33,654 nucleotides of DNA from Acidobacteriota bacterium (lineage in GTDB: Bacteria > Acidobacteriota > Thermoanaerobaculia > Multivoradales > J023), in the NCBI GenBank assembly GCA_029263355.1, contig JAJCXQ010000312.1, forward strand, positions 1 through 33,654, in the 5' to 3' direction. A program made the position numbers and the translations under genes. The notes beneath the pieces are model-generated. The model did no database searches. It saw only the letters and a program-made list of their open reading frames with translations, and had not been told where the DNA came from. Of the stretch, positions 6,968 through 15,127 are shown piece after piece (within the stretch, counting starts at the first letter, position 1; the number at the start of each line of letters is the position of its first letter).

Positions 6968-8406
6968 AGGCGTTCGGAAGCGCTCGGCCTGGGGCCTACT
7001 ATCGCCTTCAGGGATGTCCTTACTTCGGCTACCACGGAGCGGCTCAGGCGGCCGGCAAGGGCCGGGCGAATCAGCTTGATGATCGTCTGGGATGCCAGTC
7101 TGTTGTTGGCGAAGGCTTCGAGCAAATGCACCGTGCTCTGTGCCAGCTCACAAGCCTCGACAAGCTGACCTTGACACAACAAAGCGTCCAGGAGATCGAG
7201 CGAGACCAGCGCCTCCTGCCCTGGGCTTTCGGCTTCGGCCAGCAGCGAGCGAGCCGTGCGCAGTAGTCCTTCAGAGTCCTTGTAAGCACCACGCCGCAGA
7301 GCCTGGGCGCCTCGCAACCAGATCAGCTTACCCTGTTCATGTTTGGTTGCTGGCGCAGAGAGGTTTTCTGCGGCTTGGAGGTTGTACTCGGAAGCTTCGA
7401 GGTTGCCCAAATGCTCCTGGGCATAGGCCAGGTACTGATAGGCCGAACGCAAGTATCGTGCTTCGGAGCTGCTTGCGAGTCGCTCAATCGCCTGGTTCAA
7501 GGTGGCGATAGCCCTATGGTAGTCCCCCTTGTAGGACAACATCATGCCCCGCCCTACGAGGGCCTTCCCGATGCCGCTTTCGGAACCGAGCTCCGCATGC
7601 AGTATCAACGCCTCGCTCAGGTAGGCGAGAGCGCGATCGAAATTACCGAAATCCCTCAACAGGTAGGAAGCACGCTGCAAGACCTCGGCGGTCGATCCGA
7701 GCAGACGACCGCGCCGAGACAGCTCCAAAGCAAGGCGGTAAGCACGCGCCGAACTTGCGAGCCGGCCGCGCACGCGCCGAGCCGAACCGAAAATACCGAG
7801 CGCCTTGCAATGCAGCTCCAGGCGCTCACTTTGCGGCGCGGGCAGGCGTGGAATCAAGCCGAACATCACCATCGCGGTCAGTTTGGCAGCCTCATCCGGC
7901 GCGTCGTAGCGAAGGATTTCGAGATGTTCCAAATAGGAATGTGCGAAGGCATGCGTACCGTAGGCGCGAGTCTCGCGCAATCGGCGCTCCTGCTCTCGCC
8001 GTTTGCAGCGAATGACCGCGGCGATCTGCCTTTCGACGTCGCTGGCGTCGGCCAATGCGTCCACCGGTGGTGGCGTCTTGCCTTCGAGCTGGTACGTGGC
8101 CCGTTCCAACCGTGCGATCTTGACGTCGTCTTTCTCCGCCCCTACCTCGAGTTGTGCCAGATAGTCCTCCGGCAGCCCGTGAAAATCCAAAGCCCGTGCG
8201 AAGAACGAGCCATAGTCGATCTCCAGCGCGTCGAGCGCACGCAGCAAGTCGCTGATCTCGTTCTTCTTGCGGCCGGAATAGAAGTCGCTTAGGCCACCGA
8301 GCCTTAACCCGGCGCGCTCCTCGATCTCTCCGATGTGCCCCCACCGCTTGCGAACCTCGGCCCGCAAAGCCTCCCTAAATCGCTCAAGCGTCTCTTCCCA
8401 AAGCAT
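6964..8406 (-). CDS. HTH-TPR regulator (DNA-binding domain fused to TPR array)
   Basis: This 480-residue protein has a small all-helical N-terminal domain at about residues 5-70, with the order expected of an XRE-like HTH: IGEIEERAGLRLGGLSDFYSG, then DLLRALDALEIDYGSFFARAL. A charged linker follows (70-150), then TPR-like helix pairs from about 190 to the end, for example ALAYLSEALILHAELG and YHRAIATLNQAIERL. No membrane segment or signal peptide is present, so a cytoplasmic transcription regulator whose TPR region senses a ligand or partner is likely. It aligns along most of its length with the products of 32263-32589 and 32582-33544, where the same two parts are separate genes. The start has no Shine-Dalgarno; a promoter lies very close. 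Target and ligand are unknown. Confidence 0.85.
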   Translation of the reverse strand: MLWEETLERFREALRAEVRKRWGHIGEIEERAGLRLGGLSDFYSGRKKNEISDLLRALDALEIDYGSFFARALDFHGLPEDYLAQLEVGAEKDDVKIARLERATYQLEGKTPPPVDALADASDVERQIAAVIRCKRREQERRLRETRAYGTHAFAHSYLEHLEILRYDAPDEAAKLTAMVMFGLIPRLPAPQSERLELHCKALGIFGSARRVRGRLASSARAYRLALELSRRGRLLGSTAEVLQRASYLLRDFGNFDRALAYLSEALILHAELGSESGIGKALVGRGMMLSYKGDYHRAIATLNQAIERLASSSEARYLRSAYQYLAYAQEHLGNLEASEYNLQAAENLSAPATKHEQGKLIWLRGAQALRRGAYKDSEGLLRTARSLLAEAESPGQEALVSLDLLDALLCQGQLVEACELAQSTVHLLEAFANNRLASQTIIKLIRPALAGRLSRSVVAEVRTSLKAIVGPRPSASERL

Positions 8407-8421
8407 GGTGGATGAGACTTT

Positions 8422-8450
8422 ATCAGAGCTTTTCGCGATCCTCGCGTCAA
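8422..8450 (-). promoter_or_regulatory. promoter candidate for the HTH-TPR gene
   Basis: On the minus strand TTGACG (8445-8450) is followed after exactly 17 bp by TCTGAT (8422-8427), four of six matches to the -10 consensus. Transcription would start only about ten bases before the ATG at 8406, which has no Shine-Dalgarno. A small inverted repeat, TTTAG-CGC-CTAAA at 8458-8470, lies just upstream of the -35 and could be an operator. Confidence 0.45.
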
Positions 8451-8566
8451 CGCCAGGTTTAGCGCCTAAATATACTCAAGATGCAGAGGTTTGATCCAAA
8501 GACGACACAGCACCGAGAGAAACAGGCGCCACGAGGGAGTCCCTTGCATCTGCTGAGGGTGTCCAT

Positions 8567-9346
8567 TCAATCCTTGGCTAGGGACATGGGAAAGAGGTGA
8601 ACCCGCAGGTAACGGCTCGACGCGTCCGGTGGGTGGAACTCCCAAATCCGGCCATCCACGTTGAATCCAGGCAGTGGAACTTCATTACGACCCGGCAAAA
8701 GGAGGACATATTGAGACCCTTCGCGATAGAGGCCGAAGCCCTCGGCATGCACCCGATCGAGATCCAGACTCAGATAGTTCAACGGGATCAAGGTCCGGTA
8801 CCAGGCCTCCGGCTCATCGCGCGCGACCTGGAAGACTGCGATCATGTTGGGTAGCTCCGAAGTGACTCCATGTTCCCGCATGGGCAGCATGAGCACATCT
8901 TCGCTCTGGGGTCCTGGTGTGACGTAACTCCAGGTGACGCCGCCCACCGGGTCTGCTCCAAGTCTCCGCTCTTCCAGTGAAAAGCTGAGGATGCGGTCTC
9001 CGGTGTCTAGCTGTACTTCGTTGGCTTCGAAGTTGAACGTCAAGCGGTCGGAGGGGGGGAGCGGTTTTTTGAGAAAACGGGTTTGCTCCAGCAACAGGGT
9101 TTCGGGAGTCGGCTCGAGATCACCTTCGACGCTGATGGTGTAGCGAACCAAGCTACCCGAGCCCGAATTCATAAGCTTCAGCGGGCCCCTAGTCCAGCCG
9201 CGACCGAACCAGACCCCGCTGGTCGCGACCATCTGAGGCGTCTGCGGGTAAACCACGGGGATAGGAACGCTTGGGTCCAGGGTTTGCTCCGCGGCATTCA
9301 CTGAGTTGCAAAGTGTGAGGGCGAGGAGACTGGCTAGATATTTCAT
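8567..9346 (-). CDS. exported protein of unknown function, 259 aa
   Basis: The N-terminus is a clear Sec signal peptide: MKYLASLLALTLCNSVNA followed by AEQT, with likely cleavage after residue 18. The mature part is predicted mostly beta, with no cysteine pairs or catalytic motif that I recognise. Phrases such as NSGSGSLVRYTISVEGDLEPTPE resemble surface or adhesin-like beta domains, but the family is not known to me. It lies 95 bp downstream of another leftward secreted-protein gene and may be in the same transcript. The periplasm or cell surface is the expected location. Confidence 0.8.
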   Translation of the reverse strand: MKYLASLLALTLCNSVNAAEQTLDPSVPIPVVYPQTPQMVATSGVWFGRGWTRGPLKLMNSGSGSLVRYTISVEGDLEPTPETLLLEQTRFLKKPLPPSDRLTFNFEANEVQLDTGDRILSFSLEERRLGADPVGGVTWSYVTPGPQSEDVLMLPMREHGVTSELPNMIAVFQVARDEPEAWYRTLIPLNYLSLDLDRVHAEGFGLYREGSQYVLLLPGRNEVPLPGFNVDGRIWEFHPPDASSRYLRVHLFPMSLAKD

Positions 9347-9441
9347 GGTGCTGATCTCATTTCCAGAAGAGGTGAACTGACCGAACTAGGGCCACTGGGT
9401 ATTGAGAAGATAGATCGACGAGTGCGTGCCTGCGTACTGGA

Positions 9442-11139
9442 TCATTGGCACCATCCAGCCAGCGTTCCGCTCTCGAAACCGTCACCGAAGATGAAGGTGG
9501 GGTCGAAACAGAACTCACCCACGGTGCCCGCCCAACTGTTCGGAGCACCGCTGACCGGGTGCGCATTGTGTGCCCAGAAACACTCCCCAGAATCCCAATC
9601 GATGCCGGAGTGGCGCCCCCATGCGGCGCCCGACCACACGGCGGTGCCACGGCGCAACAGCGCCGGTTGGACTTCGACTCCCGGCGTGTTGCACTCGCTG
9701 CCCAAGAACGCCACGGCGCTGCTGAGCTCCAACTCTGGCGCGGATACCGAAAAACCCACTGCCACGCGACCGCCAGGGCTCACATCCAGGCTCGGGTAAT
9801 AAGTATGGGCACCGGAGACCAATGTGTCCGCGGAGATGTCGCCTTGCTCCGCAAGGCTCAGGCTCGTAGGATTGGGCGCGTTGAGCCGAAGCCAATGCGC
9901 TGTGGCCTCGGTCGCGTCAACGCCTGAGGGTGGCACAACGGTCGTCACCAGCCACATCGCTCCCGCTCGCCAAACACCGTCGTAAATCAGGCGTTCGCCA
10001 CTAGGGATCGTGGGCGGGCCATTGCGTTGGGGTGCTGGTGGAAATTCAGAGAACCCACTCACATCGTCCACCTGCCCCATGGGCACCACCATCTTGCTCA
10101 CCGTCGGCCCCACGGAGGTGATCCAGAAGATCTGTAGGGCTTGCGAGATCCCCAAGGCTTCATTGGCCCGGTTATCGATCTCGACGCCGCCGTAAGCGGC
10201 CAGAAAAACACCTCGGTCCACCGGGCTCCCTACGATCTCGCCATGGATCTCCACCGGAGTCAGCGTCCGTTCATTGTCATAGTCGTTCCCCATACTGAAG
10301 GGGCGTATGCCCGCCTGGATGGTCACCGTTTGGCCGTCATAGAAGCCGCCCAGGGGCGTGGGGTCGGTTTGGGCCCACTTAGAGATATTCCACACTGCGG
10401 TGCCGCCGAAGACGCCACTGCTAGTTGCCGGCATCTCGAAGGTGACATAGATCTGGCGTTTCTCGATCCCCACCTTCGGCCTCTCGGCACGGTGAGGCTC
10501 CGCAGGTATCGGCCCTGGGCCGTCGGGATCGAAGCTCGGCAGCAAGGTGCCGATTTTGACCTGGTGGTACGGACCCACGGGACTGCCGCCCACCGACACC
10601 GCGAGCAACAGATCCGAGTTGTTGCCTGCCGGAGGTATGTCGATCGCCAAGACGACCCAACGATCCCAGAACTCGTCATAGAGCACCTGAGGATCGAGCG
10701 GCGCATCAATCGGAGCCAGGCTCGAAAAGAAATCGCTCAGCACGACATCCAGCAGATTGGTGCCGTCTTTGAGGTAAGCAAAAACGCCTTCGCTGTTGAC
10801 GACTACCAGGTGATTGGGCCCCACAGCGATGTCGGTATCTGGCACCGGCAGGGTGCTGGACACGACGACGTCGAAACTGCTTTCAAGAGTGCGTCTTGGC
10901 TCGGGCGCCCGGCGCTCGCGGAGCGTGGCTCTCGGTGGCTGGGGCGGGACTTTCAGCTTGCGCGAGTCGTAGTGTTTCCCCATCCGCAGGGTGTATGCCT
11001 CTTCGACGTAGGAGAGGATGTTGGCCTGGACGGTGGTTTGAACGGTGTGGGGCTGCTCGGCGGGGCCCTGGGCGAGACTCTCAACCGCGCCGAAGACCAT
11101 CGAAACAAAGCCAAGCACAAACATTAATCTGGTGTTCAC
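9442..11139 (-). CDS. secreted beta-propeller-like protein with GDGFESG C-terminal tail
   Basis: A 565-residue exported protein starting with GTG at 11139, preceded by GAGGGAGA. The signal peptide is MNTRLMFVLGFVSMVFGAVESLAQ. The mature part has repeated beta-strand phrases (DTDIAVGPNHLVVVNSEGVFAYL; DPQVLYDEFWDRWVVLAI; YHQVKIGTLLPSFDPDGPG) suggestive of a propeller-like surface protein; I cannot assign an enzyme activity. The extreme C-terminus reads FIFGDGFESGTLAGW. A DGFESG motif followed by a tryptophan at the very end recurs in many unrelated secreted bacterial proteins, which suggests a sorting or anchoring signal; I know of no proven mechanism. It heads a leftward pair with the 259-aa secreted protein and is transcribed away from the subtilase gene. 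Confidence 0.8.
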   Translation of the reverse strand: MNTRLMFVLGFVSMVFGAVESLAQGPAEQPHTVQTTVQANILSYVEEAYTLRMGKHYDSRKLKVPPQPPRATLRERRAPEPRRTLESSFDVVVSSTLPVPDTDIAVGPNHLVVVNSEGVFAYLKDGTNLLDVVLSDFFSSLAPIDAPLDPQVLYDEFWDRWVVLAIDIPPAGNNSDLLLAVSVGGSPVGPYHQVKIGTLLPSFDPDGPGPIPAEPHRAERPKVGIEKRQIYVTFEMPATSSGVFGGTAVWNISKWAQTDPTPLGGFYDGQTVTIQAGIRPFSMGNDYDNERTLTPVEIHGEIVGSPVDRGVFLAAYGGVEIDNRANEALGISQALQIFWITSVGPTVSKMVVPMGQVDDVSGFSEFPPAPQRNGPPTIPSGERLIYDGVWRAGAMWLVTTVVPPSGVDATEATAHWLRLNAPNPTSLSLAEQGDISADTLVSGAHTYYPSLDVSPGGRVAVGFSVSAPELELSSAVAFLGSECNTPGVEVQPALLRRGTAVWSGAAWGRHSGIDWDSGECFWAHNAHPVSGAPNSWAGTVGEFCFDPTFIFGDGFESGTLAGWCQ

Positions 11140-11631
11140 GGTATTCTCCCTCGTTCTGAATGAATATTCTTACTTCTGAGATACGAATGGTTGTTGCAGA
11201 TCGTCTATGCGCGAAGCTGAATGGCGGAAAGCCGCTAGCCAGAATGTGCCTTATTGATTGAACCGATTAGGCGCTGCACCGGTCCAAGGACCCTTCTACC
11301 GGCCAGGCGGGCGGACCGGCCCGGGAGGAAATTTCTCCGCCAAGTGCGAGATTCCGCCCAGAATGGTGCCGCGTCTAGCGAAGACTCGACATTGCCAAGG
11401 CGAGTTACGCAGCCAAGGCGGCCGGCCAGGCCGCAGCCCATCAGCGCGACCGGCGATGCTCCCCCGGCTGGGCTATTGCTTGACTGGATTCCGAATCACA
11501 GTCGTGATTTACCCAGTTTTGATTACAGGTTCTCCATTGAATTTTCGCTATGCAGCTATGAAGACATGAAGAGCCTTCCGCTGCTGCGGAATGAAGAAGC
11601 TAGAGAAGCCAAAAGATTGAGGGAACCGATC
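11140..11631. other. divergent intergenic region with a possible promoter-operator
   Basis: A 490-bp region between two divergent exported-protein genes. An open frame runs through it from 11254 in phase with the subtilase, but that part lacks a ribosome binding site and would bury the signal peptide, so I treat it as untranslated. TTGACT at 11480-11485 is followed by a perfect inverted repeat AATCAC-AGTC-GTGATT at 11494-11509; no convincing -10 follows. An ATG at 11566 is an alternative, less likely start for the subtilase. Confidence 0.4.
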
Positions 11632-14600
11632 ATGAGCAAGCTCGCAACGAATCGCTCCACACCGAAGCTTTATTGGGTTGTCGCGTTGGCATCCTGCCTG
11701 GGTACTTCGACTCTCCCGGCGGTCGCCGAGTCAGGGCAGTCGACAGCGGATGGCACTCGCCTCGCGACGCCACATCTGACCCCCCGGGCCCCATTCAGCA
11801 AGTCGCGTCGAGAGGCCCTTGCCGTCGGCCGAGATGCCCGGACCTTGGTGGTGAAGCTTGTCGATGATGCTGGGGTTTTGGCCCAGCGAGGCCAGCTCGC
11901 CTCGTCCTCTGTTGCCCTACCCACAGGCTCCAAGCAGCCAGGCTCGAATCCGGAAAAGGTCGAAAGTGCCATCGACGCCATCAACGCGGCGTTGTCGCTA
12001 GTGCCCGGAAGCCGCGTCGAACCGCTCTTCGGTCTGCCCAAGCCACTCCTCGACGCCATGCGTCATACCGGCGAGCGCAACACCGGAGCCGCGTTGGCTG
12101 ATCTCAGCCAGTTTTTCGTGGTGCATATCGGTGACGCGTCGGCAGGCGCGGTGATCGTCGAAGAGCTACTGGCACAGCCGGCGGTCGAGACGGCGTACGC
12201 GCCGCTGGCCCTGCAAACCCCTGTTGATGTGCCTCCGATGACCTACAACTTTCACAACGGTGTCGGGCCAGGGCAAGGTTATCGTGATCCCGGACCGGCG
12301 GGGATCGATATCGACGAGGCCTGGAGACGAGGGCTCACCGGCGCCGGAGTCACCATCGCAGATATCGAACTCAGCTGGAATTTGGCGCATGAGGATCTCG
12401 ATCATCTGGTTTCTCAATCGCCACCCGTCGCGATGATGCCATCGAGCACTTGGAGCCCGGCGGCGGGCGACATCGATCACGGCACCGCGACCCTCGGCGT
12501 GTTGGCTTCCGGCAACAATGGGTACGGCACGACGGGTCTGGTGCCTGGCGCCAAGATCCGCGTCATGCCAGTCAACGTCGTCACCAACCCTTCCTGGAAT
12601 GGCGCTAACAGCGTGGTCATGGCCACCGTCAACCTACAACCGGGAGATGTCCTCCTGGTGGAGGCGGAGCTCGCCCGTGGCTTCAACATCAATGTTCCGT
12701 TCGAGGCCGATCCGGCCGAGTATGCTGCGGTGGCCCAAGCGACCGCGCTAGGAATCCACGTCATCGAGCCGGCCGGCAACACGACTGGCGGACTCGATCT
12801 CGACACCAATAGCTTGGTGATCGAGCCGGGGACTAATCGAAGTCTGTTCGATCGCTACACTCGGGACTCCGGTGCTGTCCTGGTCGGCGCTGGTGCTTCG
12901 GCGGTGACCCAAGGTCTGCACAACCCATATCCGAACTCAAATTTTGGCAGTCGAGTCGATACCTACGCCTGGGGCCAGAACGTCACCACGCTCGGCTTCG
13001 GACCGCGGACGCGCGGCACCTTAGCCAACTGTGCTAACTCGAATGATCCGTTCCCGCAGGCTCCGAACCAGGATCAGTATTACACCTACTGCTACAACGG
13101 CACGTCGAGCGCTGGCGCCATCGTCGCCGGGGCTGCGGCGGTGCTCGAAGAAAAACACCGTTCAGCCTATGGTCAACCCTATGGCACCCGTGAGCTCCGC
13201 AACCTCCTGAGCTTGGGTACCGGCTCCGTTTTCGGCGCCGTCGGTCACCAGCCTGATCTCGACTACCAACTCGACTTCATGGATCAGGGGGGCGTCATCT
13301 CGCACCTCTTCGAGCATCCGCCGGAGCCTAATCAGAGTCGCCCCGATTTTGGTCAAGCGGTTGCGGGTGGTGGCGATGTCAACGGCGATGGCCGGCCCGA
13401 CTTGATCGTCGGCGTGCCAGGATTCGCGGTGTCGACCACCGCCGGGTTGTTGGCCGATGCCGGCCGGGTCTACGTCTTCTCCGGTGCCACTGGGGATGTC
13501 CTCTATCGAGTTGATGGAACCCAAACGGGCGGTCGGCTCGGCGCTGCCGTCGCCATCGCGGGGGACGCTGATGGGGATGGCTTCGCCGACTTCGCGATTG
13601 GCGTGCCAAGGGATGACACCATGGGACTCGATGCGGGCAAGGTAGATCTCTACTCGGGCCAGACCGGCACCGCTTTGGGGACTTTCTATGGTGGCGCTGC
13701 CGGCGAGCTCTACGGCTCGGCCCTGGCCTACGCCGGCAATGTCAATCCGCTGGGTAGTCCGCCACCAGCTGATCCCTTCGACGATCTCGTCATCGGGGCT
13801 CCAGGCGCTAACTTCGGCGCCGGTCGCGCTGAGGTACGCAACATCCTCGGTTGGACGTTGCAGCAGGTCGCAGGCACCAGCAGCGACGAGCTCGGCTTTG
13901 CGGTTGCAGGCACCGGTGATCTCGATGGTGACGGTCTCCCGGATTATGTTGTCGGTGCGCCGGGAGCCTGGGGCAACGTTGTCACCAACAATCCTGTCGG
14001 AGCGGTTTATGCGTACTCGGTCCGTGTCAGCACTCCGATCATGACTCGATTCGGCCATCCCACCGCCGGCTTGATCAGTGCCCAACGATTTGGCGCGGCG
14101 GTGGACGGCGCTGGCGATTTCGACGGTGACGGTGGAAATGATGTCGTCGTCGGCGCGCCGGAAGCGACCTTCATTCCCGGCGGCATGTTCGGTCGCGTCG
14201 ATGTCGTGAGTCGCACCGGTGGGCTGATCGCCAGCTTCGATGGCGGCCACCCACGCGACCACCTCGGCCGAGGAGTGGCTGGTTTGGGTGATTTTGATGG
14301 CGACGGTTTTGATGACATCGCACTCGGCTCGCCCAACCAGGGGGGGATGCTGGCCGGGCGCCCGGGGCGAGTGCGTGTCGTGCTGGGAGGTCGGCCGAAC
14401 CCACCGATCTGGAAAGAGCGCCTTTTCTGGACCCTCGACAACGCGACCGAGTGGGGCTCAGCGGTGGCTTTTACGGGTGATGTCAACGGCGACGGCCTGG
14501 CCGATGTCGTCGCTGGCGAGCCCAACGGTGAAGATGGCGGCCGCGCTTATGTTTTCTCGGACGGGCCGGCTCCCAACCCCTTCGCCAGCCAGGCGCGCTT

Positions 14601-14982
14601 GATCGCCTTCGTGCCGGCTCTCGAAGCCCATGATGTGGATGGCAACGGGTTCAGCGGCGGCGGTCGGTCGCCGAGTGTCACCAATTTCACCCTCGATGCT
14701 GGGCCGGCGTGGGCGGGGGCCGATTACGCCGTGCTCGGCATCCCCGATGTCGGCAATTACTTGACCAGTAGCCGCGGAACCCTCGACGGCCAGGGGATGA
14801 CGTCGATGCCTCTCTTCGGTCCCTTCCAAGCCGGCTTACTGTGTCAGGGCATCGGCTTTCGTTTCGGCTTCATCGGTGCGGCGTTACAGGACCTCGATGG
14901 CGACGGTATTTACGACATCTTCTCGCTCAGCAATCTTGCTGAAGTCGAAGTGATCAACGAATACGCGCCTCTCTGCCGGTGA
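11632..14982 (+). CDS. secreted S8 subtilisin-like protease with seven FG-GAP repeats
   Basis: The 1116-residue product starts at ATG 11632, with GAGGGA upstream and a signal peptide directly after the start (hydrophobic core LYWVVALASCLG, cleavage near AVAES). A propeptide-like region is followed by a subtilase domain at about 225-525. The triad is in order: D244 (VTIADIE), H283 (IDHGTATLG) and S492 (NGTSSAGAIVAGAAA), with oxyanion asparagine N383 in EPAGN. From about 570 to 975 come seven FG-GAP repeats, each with a Ca-binding DxDGDG-type loop and an (A/V)IGxP-like strand; repeat 3 has a degenerate loop. Seven matches one complete seven-bladed integrin-alpha-like propeller. A further C-terminal domain ends in a DLDGDG loop. 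It should be an exported endoprotease with the propeller for binding. It is next to another FG-GAP gene in the same direction. Confidence 0.9.
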   Translation: MSKLATNRSTPKLYWVVALASCLGTSTLPAVAESGQSTADGTRLATPHLTPRAPFSKSRREALAVGRDARTLVVKLVDDAGVLAQRGQLASSSVALPTGSKQPGSNPEKVESAIDAINAALSLVPGSRVEPLFGLPKPLLDAMRHTGERNTGAALADLSQFFVVHIGDASAGAVIVEELLAQPAVETAYAPLALQTPVDVPPMTYNFHNGVGPGQGYRDPGPAGIDIDEAWRRGLTGAGVTIADIELSWNLAHEDLDHLVSQSPPVAMMPSSTWSPAAGDIDHGTATLGVLASGNNGYGTTGLVPGAKIRVMPVNVVTNPSWNGANSVVMATVNLQPGDVLLVEAELARGFNINVPFEADPAEYAAVAQATALGIHVIEPAGNTTGGLDLDTNSLVIEPGTNRSLFDRYTRDSGAVLVGAGASAVTQGLHNPYPNSNFGSRVDTYAWGQNVTTLGFGPRTRGTLANCANSNDPFPQAPNQDQYYTYCYNGTSSAGAIVAGAAAVLEEKHRSAYGQPYGTRELRNLLSLGTGSVFGAVGHQPDLDYQLDFMDQGGVISHLFEHPPEPNQSRPDFGQAVAGGGDVNGDGRPDLIVGVPGFAVSTTAGLLADAGRVYVFSGATGDVLYRVDGTQTGGRLGAAVAIAGDADGDGFADFAIGVPRDDTMGLDAGKVDLYSGQTGTALGTFYGGAAGELYGSALAYAGNVNPLGSPPPADPFDDLVIGAPGANFGAGRAEVRNILGWTLQQVAGTSSDELGFAVAGTGDLDGDGLPDYVVGAPGAWGNVVTNNPVGAVYAYSVRVSTPIMTRFGHPTAGLISAQRFGAAVDGAGDFDGDGGNDVVVGAPEATFIPGGMFGRVDVVSRTGGLIASFDGGHPRDHLGRGVAGLGDFDGDGFDDIALGSPNQGGMLAGRPGRVRVVLGGRPNPPIWKERLFWTLDNATEWGSAVAFTGDVNGDGLADVVAGEPNGEDGGRAYVFSDGPAPNPFASQARLIAFVPALEAHDVDGNGFSGGGRSPSVTNFTLDAGPAWAGADYAVLGIPDVGNYLTSSRGTLDGQGMTSMPLFGPFQAGLLCQGIGFRFGFIGAALQDLDGDGIYDIFSLSNLAEVEVINEYAPLCR

Positions 14983-14990
14983 CCCACCTG

Positions 14991-15016
14991 CCCTTCACCG
15001 CTGGCGCGGTGAAGGG
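14991..15016 (+). terminator. hairpin after the subtilase gene
   Basis: CCCTTCACCGC at 14991-15001 pairs perfectly with GCGGTGAAGGG at 15006-15016 across a 4-nt loop, starting eight bases after the stop. No T-run follows, so it could attenuate or stabilise instead of ending transcription. A second hairpin, CCATGCC-TTC-GGCATGG at 15046-15062, lies between it and the next gene. Confidence 0.55.
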
Positions 15017-15127
15017 GCTAGCTCCCCTCCCTTAATTCAGAGTTGCCATGCCTTCGGCATGGAGTCGCGAAGCCTCGCGTGTGTCGGGGCTGAGATAGGA
15101 AACCTGTGTCTCGAAAAGGAGTCTGTA

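Noticed and set aside
7339..8292. 317-residue rightward open frame
   Set aside because: It lies opposite the HTH-TPR gene, whose TPR pattern and domain match with the split pair make the leftward reading the real one.
10141..11127. 328-residue rightward open frame
   Set aside because: It is antisense to the secreted protein with signal peptide and GDGFESG tail. No ribosome binding site or family match is seen.
11254..11631. N-terminal extension of the subtilase
   Set aside because: The frame is open, but it would place 126 residues before a good signal peptide, and only ATG 11632 has a ribosome binding site next to that peptide.
13162..14262. 366-residue leftward open frame
   Set aside because: It is antisense to the FG-GAP part of the subtilase gene, whose repeats are clear. 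The frame is a by-product of high GC content; the product has no known motif.
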